From: Epiperipatus broadwayi
Lineage: Eukaryota > Onychophora > Udeonychophora > Euonychophora > Peripatidae
Reading direction: 5' to 3'
Assembly: GCA_028023455.1 (NCBI GenBank)
Contig: JAQFVV010012575.1
Location: forward strand, 250,001 to 314,000
DNA: 64,000 nt
Program-made: the position numbers and the translations under genes
Notes under the pieces: model-generated
What the model was told of the DNA's origin: nothing
Databases searched by the model: none
Seen by the model: the letters and a program-made list of their open reading frames with translations, nothing else
Shown: in pieces, positions 11,783 to 24,059 of the stretch
Numbering within the stretch: the first letter of the stretch is position 1
Layout: every line of letters begins with the position of its first letter

Positions 11783-11945
11783 ATAAATTGAAAGTATGCT
11801 AGCCTTTCACATGCGCAATTATAACAGAGACAGCCAATAAGATTTTAAACAGATATCTAATAAATAATCAAGCTTAGACACGAGACAGAGATTTTGATAG
11901 AAAAGGTTGATACCACCTTTTCTAAACTTAACTTTTATATATATA
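11783..11945 (+). repeat. Single arm of a palindromic MITE-like repeat
   Basis: It is a direct copy of the left arm of the palindrome at 12088-12432, starting at AAATTGAAAGTATGCTAGCC and running through AAACAGATATCTAATAAATA to TTGATAGAAAAGG. It carries only one arm. Confidence 0.75.
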
Positions 11946-12087
11946 AGCCAGTCTTAAGCATCTTAGCCCGAAAGCTTTAAATATATACACAAATACAATT
12001 ATCATTCATTGTGTTATTAATATAATATATTATGGCACGAAATCTCAGATTTACTATACCGCAATTTTCATAGCAGCAACATATGTA

Positions 12088-12432
12088 AACAATATTTATC
12101 TAAATCGCATGTTGTTAAAAATTGATAATAAATTGAAAGTATGCTAGCCTTTCACATGCACAATTATAACAGAGACAGCCAATCAGATTTTAAACAGATA
12201 TCTAATAAATAATCAAGCTTAGACACGAGACAGAGATTTTGATAGAAAAGTTAAGTTTAGAAAAGGTGGTATCAACGTTTTCTATCAAAATCTGTCTTGT
12301 GTCTAAGCTTGATTATTTATTAGATATCTGTTTAAAATCTGATTGGCTGTCTCGGTTATAATTGCGCATGTGAAAGGCTAGCATACTTTCAATTCATTAT
12401 CTATTTTTAACAACATGCGATTTAGATAATAA
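12088..12432. repeat. Large palindrome (snapback MITE-like)
   Basis: The left arm begins TTATCTAAATCGCATGTTGT and the right arm ends with its complement, ACAACATGCGATTTAGATAA. Arms of about 165 bp pair nearly perfectly, with AAGCTTAGACACGAGACAGA near the centre and only a short asymmetric loop around GAAAAGGTGGTATC. Long near-perfect inverted arms with little between them are typical of foldback or MITE elements. No transposase or recognisable terminal motif is present, so the superfamily is unknown. Confidence 0.85.
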
Positions 12433-12837
12433 TGAGTACAATAATGAACATAGATAAGAGATATAACAAATGTGCGAAGGGTGCCATCAAATATCCTAGC
12501 AGCAACTATCGTAGAATTATATTTATAAATTTAATGCTTGAATTTTGCACACACACTCGCAAACATTACTATAATATAGATTAAGATTAACATTACCCAT
12601 AATCAACATAATAATGATGATTAACTTCACTACAAATAATGATTAAAAATGTAAATAAGTTAACTTTAACTTAAATAGATGATAATTTTATTGATTTTTT
12701 TTTTTATTCAATCGTATTTTTATTAAATACATTTTAAATAATAACATAGCTCAAACCATGGCACATATGCTTTACAGATGGAACATTATTTAAACTGAAT
12801 ACTATCCTTTCCAAATACAAGATAAAGTCTTTTTAAA

Positions 12838-13673
12838 TACTAAACATCACATGATCAGTATTTTTTTATGCTAGCACATTACTGTTATTAAAACAGGCAA
12901 AAACTCTTCATACAGTAGTGCCACTCAGTGCCAACCAGAGTAATAAATGAATGCCAGAAGGCTTGTGCATAAAATCCCTATCTAGTGCCTACTCATCCAA
13001 TATCCCCAGACTAGTTTCTGGCTTGTGGCCTTTGTCAGTGAGGATCTTTGGATCTGAGAGCACTGCACCTAGATCTTAGGATCTAATGCAACCCTCCAAC
13101 AGCCACTGTTTATCTCTACTTAACTACAAAACTATGAAAATAAAATTGAAAACACAATAATATTTTCAATTTAAGCTCAATAGCTTATATAATTTTGCCT
13201 GTTTTAATAACGGTAATGTGCTAGCTTAAAAAATAATGATCATGTGATGTTTAGTTGTTTAATACAAATCCTGCCTAATAGGATAGTGGTGGCTATGGTT
13301 GTTAAAGAGCTAGTGGTGTCTATGGTTGTTAAAGAGCCAGACACCAAAATGTATGGATACTGAATTGGGTCTAGACCCATATGACTATATAAGCTATTGA
13401 TCTTAGATTGAAAATATTGTGTTTTCAATTTTATTCTCATAGTTTGTAGTTAAGTAGAGATAAAAGGTGGCTGCTAGAGGGTTGCATTAGATCCTAAGAT
13501 CTAGGTGCAGTGCTCTCAGATCCAAACCTCCTCACTGATGAAGGCCACAAGCCAGAAACTAGTCTGGGGATATTGGATGAATAGGCACTAGAGAGGGATT
13601 TTATGCACAAGCCTTCTGGCATCCATTGATTACTCTGGTTAGCACTGAGTGGCACTACTGTATGGAGAGTTTT
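12838..13673. mobile_element. Family A retrozyme, 836-bp inverted dimer
   Basis: Two family A units meet head-to-head. The left half carries a minus-strand hammerhead (about 12996-13052), and the right half runs 13190-13673 on the plus strand with the ribozyme at 13520. The left ribozyme core reads CTGACAA (G8 to A), so it should be inactive, while its GAAAC and GTC are intact. The halves are joined through the usual linker TAATAACGGTAATGTGCTAG and GATCATGTGATGTTTAG. Flanks GTCTTTTTAAA at 12827-12837 and 13674-13684 are an exact 11-bp duplication. It is the longest family A locus here and shows nearly all of the unit, including the AT-rich middle and TAGATCTTAGGATC-type segment. Confidence 0.85.
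13520..13578 (+). ncRNA. Hammerhead ribozyme, family A, intact core
   Basis: Stem I pairs ATCCAA (13520-13525) with TTGGAT (13573-13578) and TCCTCA (13529-13534) with TGGGGA (13565-13570) around an internal loop. The core CTGATGA is at 13535-13541. Stem II is GGC/GCC (13543-13545, 13551-13553) with loop CACAA and an unpaired A-A at its base. GAAA is at 13555-13558. Stem III is the palindrome ACTAGT, too short to close in one molecule but able to pair between two copies. The triplet GTC ends at 13564, the predicted cleavage point. All invariant core bases are present. Short palindromic stem III with dimeric action is known from newt satellite and other animal hammerheads. Confidence 0.85.
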
Positions 13674-16350
13674 GTCTTTTTAAAAGATAGAATGGATCAC
13701 TCTATCTTTTTTCACCCAAGCTATATGTATGGACCAATCTGAAACATTTGGAACTAAAAGTGTTTTAATAATTTAAAGAACTTGTTAAAGTAGTTCTAAA
13801 TCAAATGTTAAAAAACTGCAAATCTGATCCACATATGTCTGTGTGGCTTGATTTGTGATAAGCAACATCTATTCTAAATAATTAAAACTACTTCAATGAT
13901 ATTTTTACATTATTAAGAAGCATATGGATATTATTATGTAGACACAGTTTTATTATACGTTACATAAACTATATTTCTGAACATTTATTACTCAAAGATC
14001 TACATGAATTAGGCATATATAAATTATTAAATAATGCAAGATTAGTGCATATTTAAATTGCATAAAGAAAGAGAGATCCATTAGATATACAATATAATCA
14101 TGAAACATTTATGGTGATAGTAAAGAGTCAATGTAATGAAAACATACTGTCAAAGGATAATTTTTACAATAGCTCTTATAGAAGAGAAGATGTCACTCCT
14201 TAAGATTGTCAAATTTTTAAAAGAGTGAAAAATTATTGTTTTTTTTTTTTTTTATCATTTAGCTCATAACTATATATCTTTTCATTGACCAATATTATAT
14301 GGTTAACTAGATTGGTTGTGGATTGTCTGTCTGAAAAAAATTTCTACTTATAATTATAATATCTAAAAATTTTCAAATTAACTTTTGAATTGGATTTAAA
14401 GACTGATCATAAGACCCACTGACACACACACATATATATATGTAAAATCATAAGCACGAACAGCTAAATGGTTATTACATTACAGCACTTTATGAATCTT
14501 AGATAAGAATAGAGAGTGAATTTCATTTACTGCCTAATTTTAATATTGCCATGACAACATATTAATATTCTATTGACTAAAGAAAGGAATTTGCTGTCAT
14601 CTGAAAGGAAACCTTTTATTTCATCTTTGATGACTTATAGGAACTGAACAGTGCTAATTCCTAATGTCTACTCCAGATATTCTTGTTGTTGCACTTATTT
14701 TTATTATATGATAATTTATCTAGTATATGAACATGGATGGGCTTCTTACCATCAGACAGTAGAGATTGTGGGGTTTTAATGGCTTTTTATCTCTGAGTTT
14801 AAAATAAAAGAAACACCATGGTATCTTTTTAAGTTGCTTAATAGTTTTTAATTGAAGTATCAGTTAAATTTTCTTGAAAGCAGAATAAATAAATGTGAGA
14901 TCAAATTTTTTTAAAAAATAGATATTTACAATAATGTCCAACAAAATTAAATTATGGTCCTTAATCCAAGAGGCTGTAAAGTCATCAGACAAGGCAGTGG
15001 CTGACAAAAAAAGATAGAGGGTGCTATGAATCCTGTGACTGTGGTCCCAGGCTGCCATTCAATGATAACCTTTTATTTAAATATTTAGAACTGCAGTTCA
15101 TTGCCAAGTGGAGCACGATTGTACAAATTGAAATAATTGTCCAATATTAAATGAGAAATTGTTGTACTTTATGTAGTTAAAAGAAAAGATGAAGGGACAG
15201 TTGATTTAAAAAGCAAGCATATACTTTATTACAGAGATAAATATATTGGATGATTAAGTAGAGTGGAATTTATTGTAAGTAAAAGGTGGAAGATTAACAC
15301 TGTGGAGAATGGAGATTGATGGTATATCAGATAGAGTGGCAAGATTAGTTATTCAAATTAGTGGAATATATTCAGGTTTATATCCCAACAAGTTTTCATT
15401 GTAATGAAAAAGTAGGGGATTTTTTGTATGGATATATAAAAAGCTTTTGATGATATCAAACAACACTATAAAATTGTTATGGGAGGCTTTAATGCCAGAA
15501 TTGGTAAATGATTGAAAGATAAAAATGCTGTGGATACATTTGGATATGGTAATAGAAATGAGGAAGAAGGCAGACTTGTGGAATTCACAGAAAAAAAATC
15601 TATATATTATGGACAATTTCTTTGAAAAATGCTAAATGGAAATGATCATAGAAGCATCCAAATGAAAATATTATATTTTGTTTAACAGAAAATACATATT
15701 TCAAGACTATAATGTTCTTAGTAGATTGAACACAGAAAGTAATCAATAATTAGAGAAAGATAAATGTGATAAAGCAAAACTAAAGAGATAAAAAAATATT
15801 AAGAATAGACTTAAGAATTTATATCTTTCAAAATATTCTCATGAATTTAAATTAGAATTTGCAAATCATTTAAAAATATTAACAGATTTTGAAGATGGTT
15901 CAGATATGAATAAAATAAATAAGAAAACAATTGATACACTATTAAGAGCTACAACAAAGATAGCTGGTATAAAAAAGCAGTAATAAAAATAATTCCTTAA
16001 AAAGAATTGGACACCTAGAATTTTGTAAAATTGTACAAAAAAGAATTAATAAACAACATAAAATATAATTGTAAATTAATAAAAAAGGTGATAGAAGAGA
16101 ATAGAAGTTGATATTACAAGGAACCTTATTCAGCACTAAAAAAACAAAGATGGTATTATTACTAAAAAAAAAAATGACATCATGATATGTATGGAAGAGT
16201 TTATTAATGCATTATTTAGTAATGAAGAATAAAAAAGTGAAGTATCTCCTATAATTACTATACTTAAATTTGTCAGCATTTTAAATGAGAAGTAAGACAT
16301 GAAATGAAATCTATAAAAGAAGTAAAGAGCTCCAGGAAATGATGGAATTA

Positions 16351-16534
16351 AACCACTAAACATCACATGATCACCATTTCTTAGGCTTGCTCATAACTGT
16401 TATTAAAACAGGCAAAACTTTCCATACAGTAGTGGATGAGTAGGCACTAGATAGGGATTTTAAGCCTTCTGGCATCCATTGATTACTCTGGCTTGCACTG
16501 TGTGGCACTACTGTATGGAGAGTTTTGCCTGTTT
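16351..16534 (+). mobile_element. Family A retrozyme nested in the RTE relic
   Basis: This is the clearest insertion boundary in the window, because the empty site is known from the related LINE. The host reads GGAAATGATGGAATTA on the left and AAATGATGGGATTT on the right (16337-16350 and 16535-16548), so a 14-bp target segment was duplicated. The element runs from AACCACTAAACATCACATG through AAAACAGGCAAAACTTTCC, then jumps to GATGAGTAGGCACTAG and ends GAGAGTTTTGCCTGTTT. The ribozyme core has been deleted at the jump. Confidence 0.9.
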
Positions 16535-17030
16535 AAATGATGGGATTTTAATCAATATCTTAAAAGAAGCAGCTGAAGATATTAAAAAATTGTTGCCAAA
16601 ATTATATATCAAATATCTAAAAGATAAAGATAAACCAATAACAAAAAAATATTAGAAATTACAGATCTATTATCTTTTTATCATTTTTTTACAAATTTTT
16701 TACCAACATAATTACCACCCTATCGCCAGAGAACTTTAGATTTAAGTTGGTTTTAGCACAGTGAATTACATTCAAGTATTAAAAAAAAATTATAAAAAAG
16801 ATGACAGATATGAGTTATTATTGTACTTTGGATTTGTAGATTATGAAAAGACGTTTGATTTTATAAACACTTCTTCAATGATTAAAGCTTTGAATCATCA
16901 AGATATGGATCTAGGATATTGCTCATATTCTAAACAATTTCAAAATGCAAGAGCAATGATTATATTTTATAGTTATATTAAGAATATTAACATTAAGAAG
17001 GTGCTTACAACAGAGTGACTTCTTATTTCT

Positions 17031-17354
17031 AAAACCATCAAACATCACATGATCACCATTTTTTATGCTTACACAAGTTGTTTTTGACAGAGACAAAACT
17101 CTCCATACAGTAGCGCCACTCAGTGCAAATCAGAGTAATTAATGAATGCAGTAAGGATTGTGCATAAAATCCCTATCTAGTCCCTACTCATCCAATATCC
17201 CCAAAGTAGTTTCTAGCTTGTTGCTTTTATCAGTGAGAAGCCATGGATCTGAGAGCACTAAGATCTAGGTGCAGTGATGAATAGGCACTAGATAGGCATT
17301 TTATGCAGAAACCTTTCTATATTCATTGATTGATATGATGCAATGTGATGCACT
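17031..17354 (-). mobile_element. Family A retrozyme, left part, degenerate
   Basis: It starts ACCATCAAACATCACATG and contains the reverse-oriented unit with a minus-strand hammerhead at about 17182-17250. That core reads CTGATAA (G8 to A) and the GTC triplet is changed to a CTT-like sequence, so it should be dead. The right part decays at CATTGATTGATATGATGC. A second piece with the true right end lies at 18537-18586, so a LINE (17355-18536) probably inserted into this copy. Confidence 0.65.
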
Positions 17355-18536
17355 GTGACTTCTCCTTATACAGAGTCAGGAATCTTTCAGAAATAATGCA
17401 CAGAGAAACCTGTTAGCCACTATACCTTCCCTTTTCATTCCCCATCCTAAGTTTTCCCATATCCTGCTCCATCCCACTTCCATAATATAATCTTTGTCAA
17501 CTCCATGGCCTTTATATCTATCCCTCTTATCTTTTCCCAAACCCAGCATAAAAATCAATAACCCACTTTCTGTATAATCACTTTCCTTGTATTTATTATT
17601 CCACAATTTTATTATTTGTATCCTTTCTGTTTTCAAGCATTTACATTCAATTAAAAGATGCCAAATATTTTTTATGTCTTCTTTACACAATTTGCAGACT
17701 AAATCACCCACAATTTTCCCATTTATGTGTATAATCCCCTGTTGTTAAAGACCCCATTTGAGCCTTAAACAGTAAACTACATTCATTGCTATTATAATAA
17801 ATTAACTCACACCTAATATTCTATTTACTTCTCTATATATATTTACTCTTTTTACTTTCCATACTAGTTCTCCATCTCTCCAACTCCCTATTCTTTATTA
17901 ATGCATCTATTCTTTTATCCCATTCCTTACCACTATAACACTCAACAATTCTCCTAACACAATCATCCCACCTTTTGTATAAGTATACTCACATAAATTC
18001 TTTATCCAAATCTTCTGTATATCATGTTACCTTCCTCATCCATATTGTTACCTGCCCTTTATTCATAACCCAGTTAAATACAATTTTGGCTATTTGTTTA
18101 TTATCCATAAACTGCAATCTACTGAACATTTTCATTTTGCTTTTTGCATCCTCATATAAAAATTTGACCATTCCATTTATCCCTGAATTGCCTTCTTTGC
18201 CAACCACAAATTTGCATCTAATGCTTGTCTTCCTACTTCTCTTTGTACTTTTTCCAAGTAATCTAATACCCCATTACTAACACATAAAGCACCATTACTA
18301 TATGTTAACCTTGCTACCACCACTCTCTCCCATACAATTCTAACTACACCATATTTATTATATGAAAACATTGTTAATTTCTTTATCAATCTTTTTTTTT
18401 TCTTTGCTTCATTTATCTTTTTTTTTTCCTATTCATCCAAACAATTTCTCTGATTACTTAAGATGATTTCCAAATAGTTATATCTATTTACTACAGTTAA
18501 CTTTACATCCTCCAATAAAAATTCTTTGTCTTCTCT
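17355..18536 (-). pseudogene. LINE C-terminal RT/zinc-knuckle relic
   Basis: On the minus strand, 18400-18530 shows RT thumb sequence (EFLLEDVKLTVVNRYNYL). Next, 18177-18389 encodes a segment with YSNGALCVSNGVLDYLEKVQ and then REVGRQALDANLWLAKKAIQ, followed by 18022-18207 (FSRLQFMDNKQIAKIVFNWV). Finally 17376-17711 encodes a terminal domain with CKLCKEDIKNIWHLLIEC, a CCHC-like knuckle of the kind found at the end of many LINE ORF2 proteins. Frameshifts separate the pieces. The LEKVQREVGRxALxANxWxAxxAIxG pattern is a recurrent non-LTR RT tail in aquatic invertebrates. I cannot name the clade. The copy appears to have inserted in a family A element. Confidence 0.7.
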
Positions 18537-18586
18537 TTGATTACTCTGGTTGCACCAAATAGCGCTATTGTATGGAGAGTTTTGCA
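18537..18586 (+). mobile_element. Family A retrozyme, right-end fragment
   Basis: TTGATTACTCTGGTTGCACC to GTATGGAGAGTTTTGC matches the family A right end. It is followed directly by RTE sequence (18587 on). It is best read as the far side of the element that begins at 17031. Confidence 0.6.
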
Positions 18587-19320
18587 AAATAAATGAAGAT
18601 TATTCAAAACATCTAAATTATACAGATGATATAATTGTTGAAAATAATGCTTCAGAACATAGGAAATGTTTCACGAATTATCAGATCAAAATAAAAAAGG
18701 TAGAACTAAAGATAAATGCTATAAAGACTAAAACAATATTCAATTGATTTTTCACAGAACAGATTATTAATACAGATGAAAACATAATAAATTAAATTAA
18801 TCACAGAAGCAAGCATGGAGGAGTGCTTTTGGTAAAAATAATTTAATATTAAAAATAAATATGGTTATGTGCTTAAAGGTTTTTATGAAATGCATCTTAC
18901 CAGTTTTTACTAATGGATCTGAGATTTAACAGAAGAACAATACAAGACTTTAGACCATTCAACAACATATAGAGAGATGTGTGTTAGTAGTCAAGAAGGA
19001 ATTGAAAGTGAAATACATTAGTAAGAAAACTAATAAAGTATTGCCAACATTATTGAAAGATTTGGGAAAAATGAAACTAGGTTGAACACATAGCTTGAAT
19101 AAATTTGTACAAGAAAAACAGTTGATATTTTAGGTAGGATAAATAATAGATTTTAAAAGACATATAAAGAGACCACATGTGAGATGAATAGATGAAAGAA
19201 GGAAGTTTGTTAGTATGATATGGTGAAGATAAGCTCCACATAGAAAAAACTGAATTAAACTTGGAGAGATCTTCATCTTGCAGTGTATTAATGATGGCTG
19301 AAAGTGATGATGATTGGTTT

Positions 19321-20524
19321 ATTTAAGCATGAGAATTATGGTGATGTAATTTATGTACATATAAGTAGCTTATTTTAAAATATATATATTACTATAAGGA
19401 TAATTATCAATCCCTGAGAATTACATTTAATAAAGCAATCACAGTGGCTGCCTCCACATCTCCTACTTTACTTATACACTATCAAAACAAACAAAAAAAA
19501 TTAAAATTTGTAATTTAAATAGAAAGTGGTACTTTTTATTATTTTTTTATCAGATTGGTAGCCACATTCTTTCTGTCTTGCACTGCCCTCTATAAATCTT
19601 CTTTAAATTTTACAGTTATTTAGTTATATTTTTTACAATTTAAATGAATTTCCAAAAAAATAAAATTTCATTTGAAATGGCTTTAAAAAATAAATAAGTA
19701 ATCTTAAAAATTCTGAAAAGCCTAAGAAAATTTATAAAATGCATTTTTAATGATAAAAAAATATATTCTAAAATTAGCTATCATCCATTTGTGAAGCAAT
19801 GAAAAAAAACCTTATGCCAAATACTTGCTTGTAGTTCTAAAATAGCTAATATTTTATGATGAAAAATTTCCTACTAACGTTTTATTGATAGTATAAGATA
19901 ATTTTTGATTAAAACTGAAGAGACATTGAATTTGTGGATAGAAGATGTCTACTGGAAGAACATTAACCTCGTATTGCAGTAGAAAGTTTCAAGTTTTATG
20001 ATGAGATTCTGCAAGACTTCATCGAAAAGAGGAATTTCAAGCAATTTACTGCACGAATATTTGCATAAATTCAGAAACCAAAATAGATTTTAAAACATTA
20101 AAATTACTAGAGAAGCCACACCTATTGTTAATATGTTTCCAATAGAATTTTTAAATAATTATCAAAATGTCACATTGAAAGGATCAGAAGACTAATAATC
20201 TGATTCCTTGTCATAATCCATTTTTATAACAAAAATAAAGAGTAATTCATCAAGTTTTTACTGTTATTATTATTATTATTGAGAGTGGGATTGAGTGAAT
20301 CTACTCACTCAAATGCATACACTTGAAAATATGGGCTCTTTCAATTTATCATCCCACTACAATCTTTTTTATAACTGCATTATTCAACTCTTTGAAAACT
20401 GTTTTTGTGGATAATCTTAAATTGTATATATATATATATTGTAATGTTCAATTAAGTTTTATTATAGATATATGTACAAACATTTAAAAAATCTATATCA
20501 CATGTGTGCAGAACAGCATACTCA
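19321..20524. other. AT-rich spacer
   Basis: No supported gene. At 19910-20120 on the plus strand a segment reads like an old coding remnant (VSSFMMRFCKTSSKRGISS in one frame, LKFYDEILQDFIEKRNFKQF in another), but it is short, broken and unidentified. A short ATT run occurs at about 20263. Confidence 0.3.
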
Positions 20525-21063
20525 TCATCATCAACAACAACTATTATCAATCGACTGCAGGATGAAGTCTCTCCAAGTTCAATCAATCTTCTCTAATCTT
20601 TAGCTTCTCTTCTCCACATCACCCCTACACACTTTCTTATTTTATCCACCCATCTCACATGTGGTCACTTTCTGGATCTTTTACAATCTCTTGGAATGCA
20701 GTTTATGATTTCAATTGTCCATCTATTATCATCTCTTCTAGCAATATGCCCAGCCCAACTCCACTTCAGTCTTTTAATTTTTTCAATGAGATAAGTAACA
20801 CCTGTTTGTTTTCTTACCCATTTATTGTGGTTTTGATTTCTTCTTGTTACTCCTAACATGCATTTCTCCATAATCTTTGACTGGTCTGAAGTCTCTGTAT
20901 TGCTCTTCTATTAAGTGTCCAAGTCTCAGATCGATAAGTAAGAACTGGTAAAACACATTTATTAAAAACCTTTCTTTTCAAACACATAGGCATATTTCCT
21001 TTTAGTATCAAGTTATTTCTACCAAAAGCACTCCAAACAAGTTTAATTCTATGATTAACAGCA
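20525..21063 (-). mobile_element. RTE-like LINE 3' end, 5'-truncated
   Basis: The minus-strand complement matches the last 540 bp of the LINE at 33025-36300. It encodes KLVWSAFGRNNLILKGNMPM, then VLPVLTYRSETWTLNRRAIQ, then EKIKRLKWSWAGHIARRDDN and RWTIEIINCIPRDCKRSRK, in frames that shift. The 3' end is the TGATGATGA tail at 20525. This copy keeps W in SETWTL, where the 33-kb copy has a stop. Confidence 0.85.
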
Positions 21064-22352
<1,289 letters not shown>

Positions 22353-22389
22353 CTATTGCTATATATTAAGGTATTGTGTTTGCAGTTTT

Positions 22390-23300
22390 TTTTCTCTCTA
22401 ATATATTTTTTAACGATTTGTATTTTACTATAACATTGCAAACTTTGTAATTCAATAGGTAAATTATTGAACAATTTAAGAACATAATGATTTCTTATTC
22501 TAGTTCCGTATTTTTTACAATATTTTCAAAGTATGTTTGTATCTGCTTTTCTTAGATATATTTTAAATTATTTTACATAAGAGTTTTTTGAAAGTACTAT
22601 CAAAAAATATTTTTTTTATAATTGCATATTCAAGAAGTTCATTAAAGAGTAAAATATGATTTTTCAAGTCAATTTTTTATATATATATAAATTTCTTTTA
22701 TTAGATCAGTTATTCTTTTTGAAGTAATATTAGCATTTAAAAAAGCTTGTTAAACCGCAAAGAGTTATTCCATACCTCAATAAAAATTCACGTAAAGATT
22801 TATATATTACAATAAAAATATTTAAAAGAAAAATAGTTTTGATTTTATAAAACATTGGTATAAAAGATCTAAATTAATTAATTAGTATATTAATATGACG
22901 TTCTTATGACATTTTCCATCTATTATCATTTTACTCTTATACAGTTATTATCATTAGCCATTGCGCTATTATATATCAATATTAATATATGTCAATGATT
23001 TTATATTTCACGTGAGGTGAATATATTAACATAGTTTGCTTTTTCTCTATTTTTAGAAATTTCTTTATCGAAGCACCCAAGGACAATTTTGTTTAAGTTT
23101 TCTTGACATTTTTAAACTGCAATATCAATATTGTTATTTACACTGACTAGAACAGTATCACCTGCATAGTGATATACAGATCTTTCACTATTAATATTTC
23201 TTATGCCATTTATAAAAATTAAAAACAACAATGTATTAAGTATAGAACTTTGAAGTTCTCCATATAAATGATTTTCTCATTATTAACATTGTTATATTTG
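22390..23300 (-). pseudogene. Jockey/CR1-like LINE RT relic, C-terminal half
   Basis: Minus-strand reading of 23060-23280 gives the RT catalytic region in broken frames: ENHLYGELQSSILNTLLFLI, INGIRNI, then YHYAGDTVLVSVNNN, where the YADD box has become YAGD, and KCQENLNKIV. At 22440-22520 there is a terminal segment NYGTRIRNHYVLKLFNNLPI, like the conserved end of Jockey/CR1-type ORF2 proteins. The RT N-terminal half of the same kind of element lies at 24060-24900 on the same strand, separated by a Penelope-derived insertion (23380-23975). Confidence 0.7.
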
Positions 23301-23379
23301 ATATAATATATTATTTAAATAATTTTTGAAAAAAAAAAAACCCACAGCAATTTTCACATAATTTCGCAACTTTCTAAAT

Positions 23380-23975
23380 TCATATATATATACACACTTC
23401 AATGCAAACAAGTTTTCACCAGAGCTTTATCCTTCCTCTTCTGCTTTAATTGTAACAAAAAAACACTTATTTATAATTGTTAATAAAGAAGAAGATATAA
23501 ATTAATATTAAAGTTTATCGGCTTAACGTTTTCAAGGATCCATGCCCCATATTCACAGCCTTCATAAAATGTATAGTAAAAAATATGCAAATATTCAAAT
23601 AAGCTAGTATTACAGCATGGATGTTTCCATTAATGTAAAATGCCTCCTTTATTTTTTTTTTGTGATCGTTTGATTCTGAGCACAATATTATGGGATTGGC
23701 AGGTGTGAAGTTGTGTCCAGATTGTTTAGCATGCTCCAAAAATACAGAGATTGGGTTGCTGTTCCTCTGAGCTCTGTTATATGTGTAAAGATGTTGAGCC
23801 AGTCTAGTGTTGATTGTAGCTTTCGTTTCACCATATTATATAAATATGGCATCTTTATTAACAATTATAAATAAGTGTTTTTGTTACATAATATTGAGAA
23901 GTAAAACTATACTTAATTGTAAGGAAAATAAAGAAGTTTTTTAAAAAAAATTGTTTGCATTGAAGTGTATATGGA
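23380..23975 (-). mobile_element. Penelope-like GIY-YIG fragment between inverted repeats
   Basis: On the minus strand at 23515-23850 the sequence encodes the end of a GIY-YIG endonuclease: YGETKATINTRLAQHLYTYN, RAQRNSNPISVFLEHAKQSG, then HNFTPANPIILCSESND and HKKKIKEAFYI. An in-frame stop replaces the residue just before YGET. The catalytic Glu of the LEHAKQSGH segment is present. Inverted flanks border the coding part: AACACTTATTTATAATTGTT at about 23463 pairs with 23852-23886, and CACTTCAATGCAAACAAG (23395-23412) pairs with 23950-23968. The fragment sits inside the Jockey-like relic. No RT portion remains. Confidence 0.8.
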
Positions 23976-24059
23976 AGAAGTATTATAAGAAATATATATG
24001 AATATATGAAGATATGCAAAGAAAGTGAAAGAGAAGAATAAGAGAAGTTTCTAAATTGT

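Larger units (their letters stand above)
14565..19320 (+). mobile_element. Decayed RTE-like LINE with nested insertions
   Basis: The sequence aligns along its length with the LINE at 33025-36300. The 5' UTR is shared (TGAACATGGATGGGCT at about 14730). The endonuclease region is 15060-15680, with remains of the GDFNARI motif at 15480. The RT N-terminal part is 15900-16350, the RT palm DYEKTFDFI is near 16840, and the C-terminal part and tail are 18587-19320. The copy is interrupted by a family A element (16351-16534), then by a family A element split by a LINE fragment (17031-18586). About 110 bp of RT, including the active-site region, is missing at that junction. Numerous stops and indels show it is much older than the 33-kb copy. 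Confidence 0.85.

Noticed and set aside
17015-17369. GTGACTTCT flanks as the target duplication of the family A copy at 17031
   Set aside because: The right flank reads equally well as the 3' end of the minus-strand LINE fragment, so the duplication is ambiguous.
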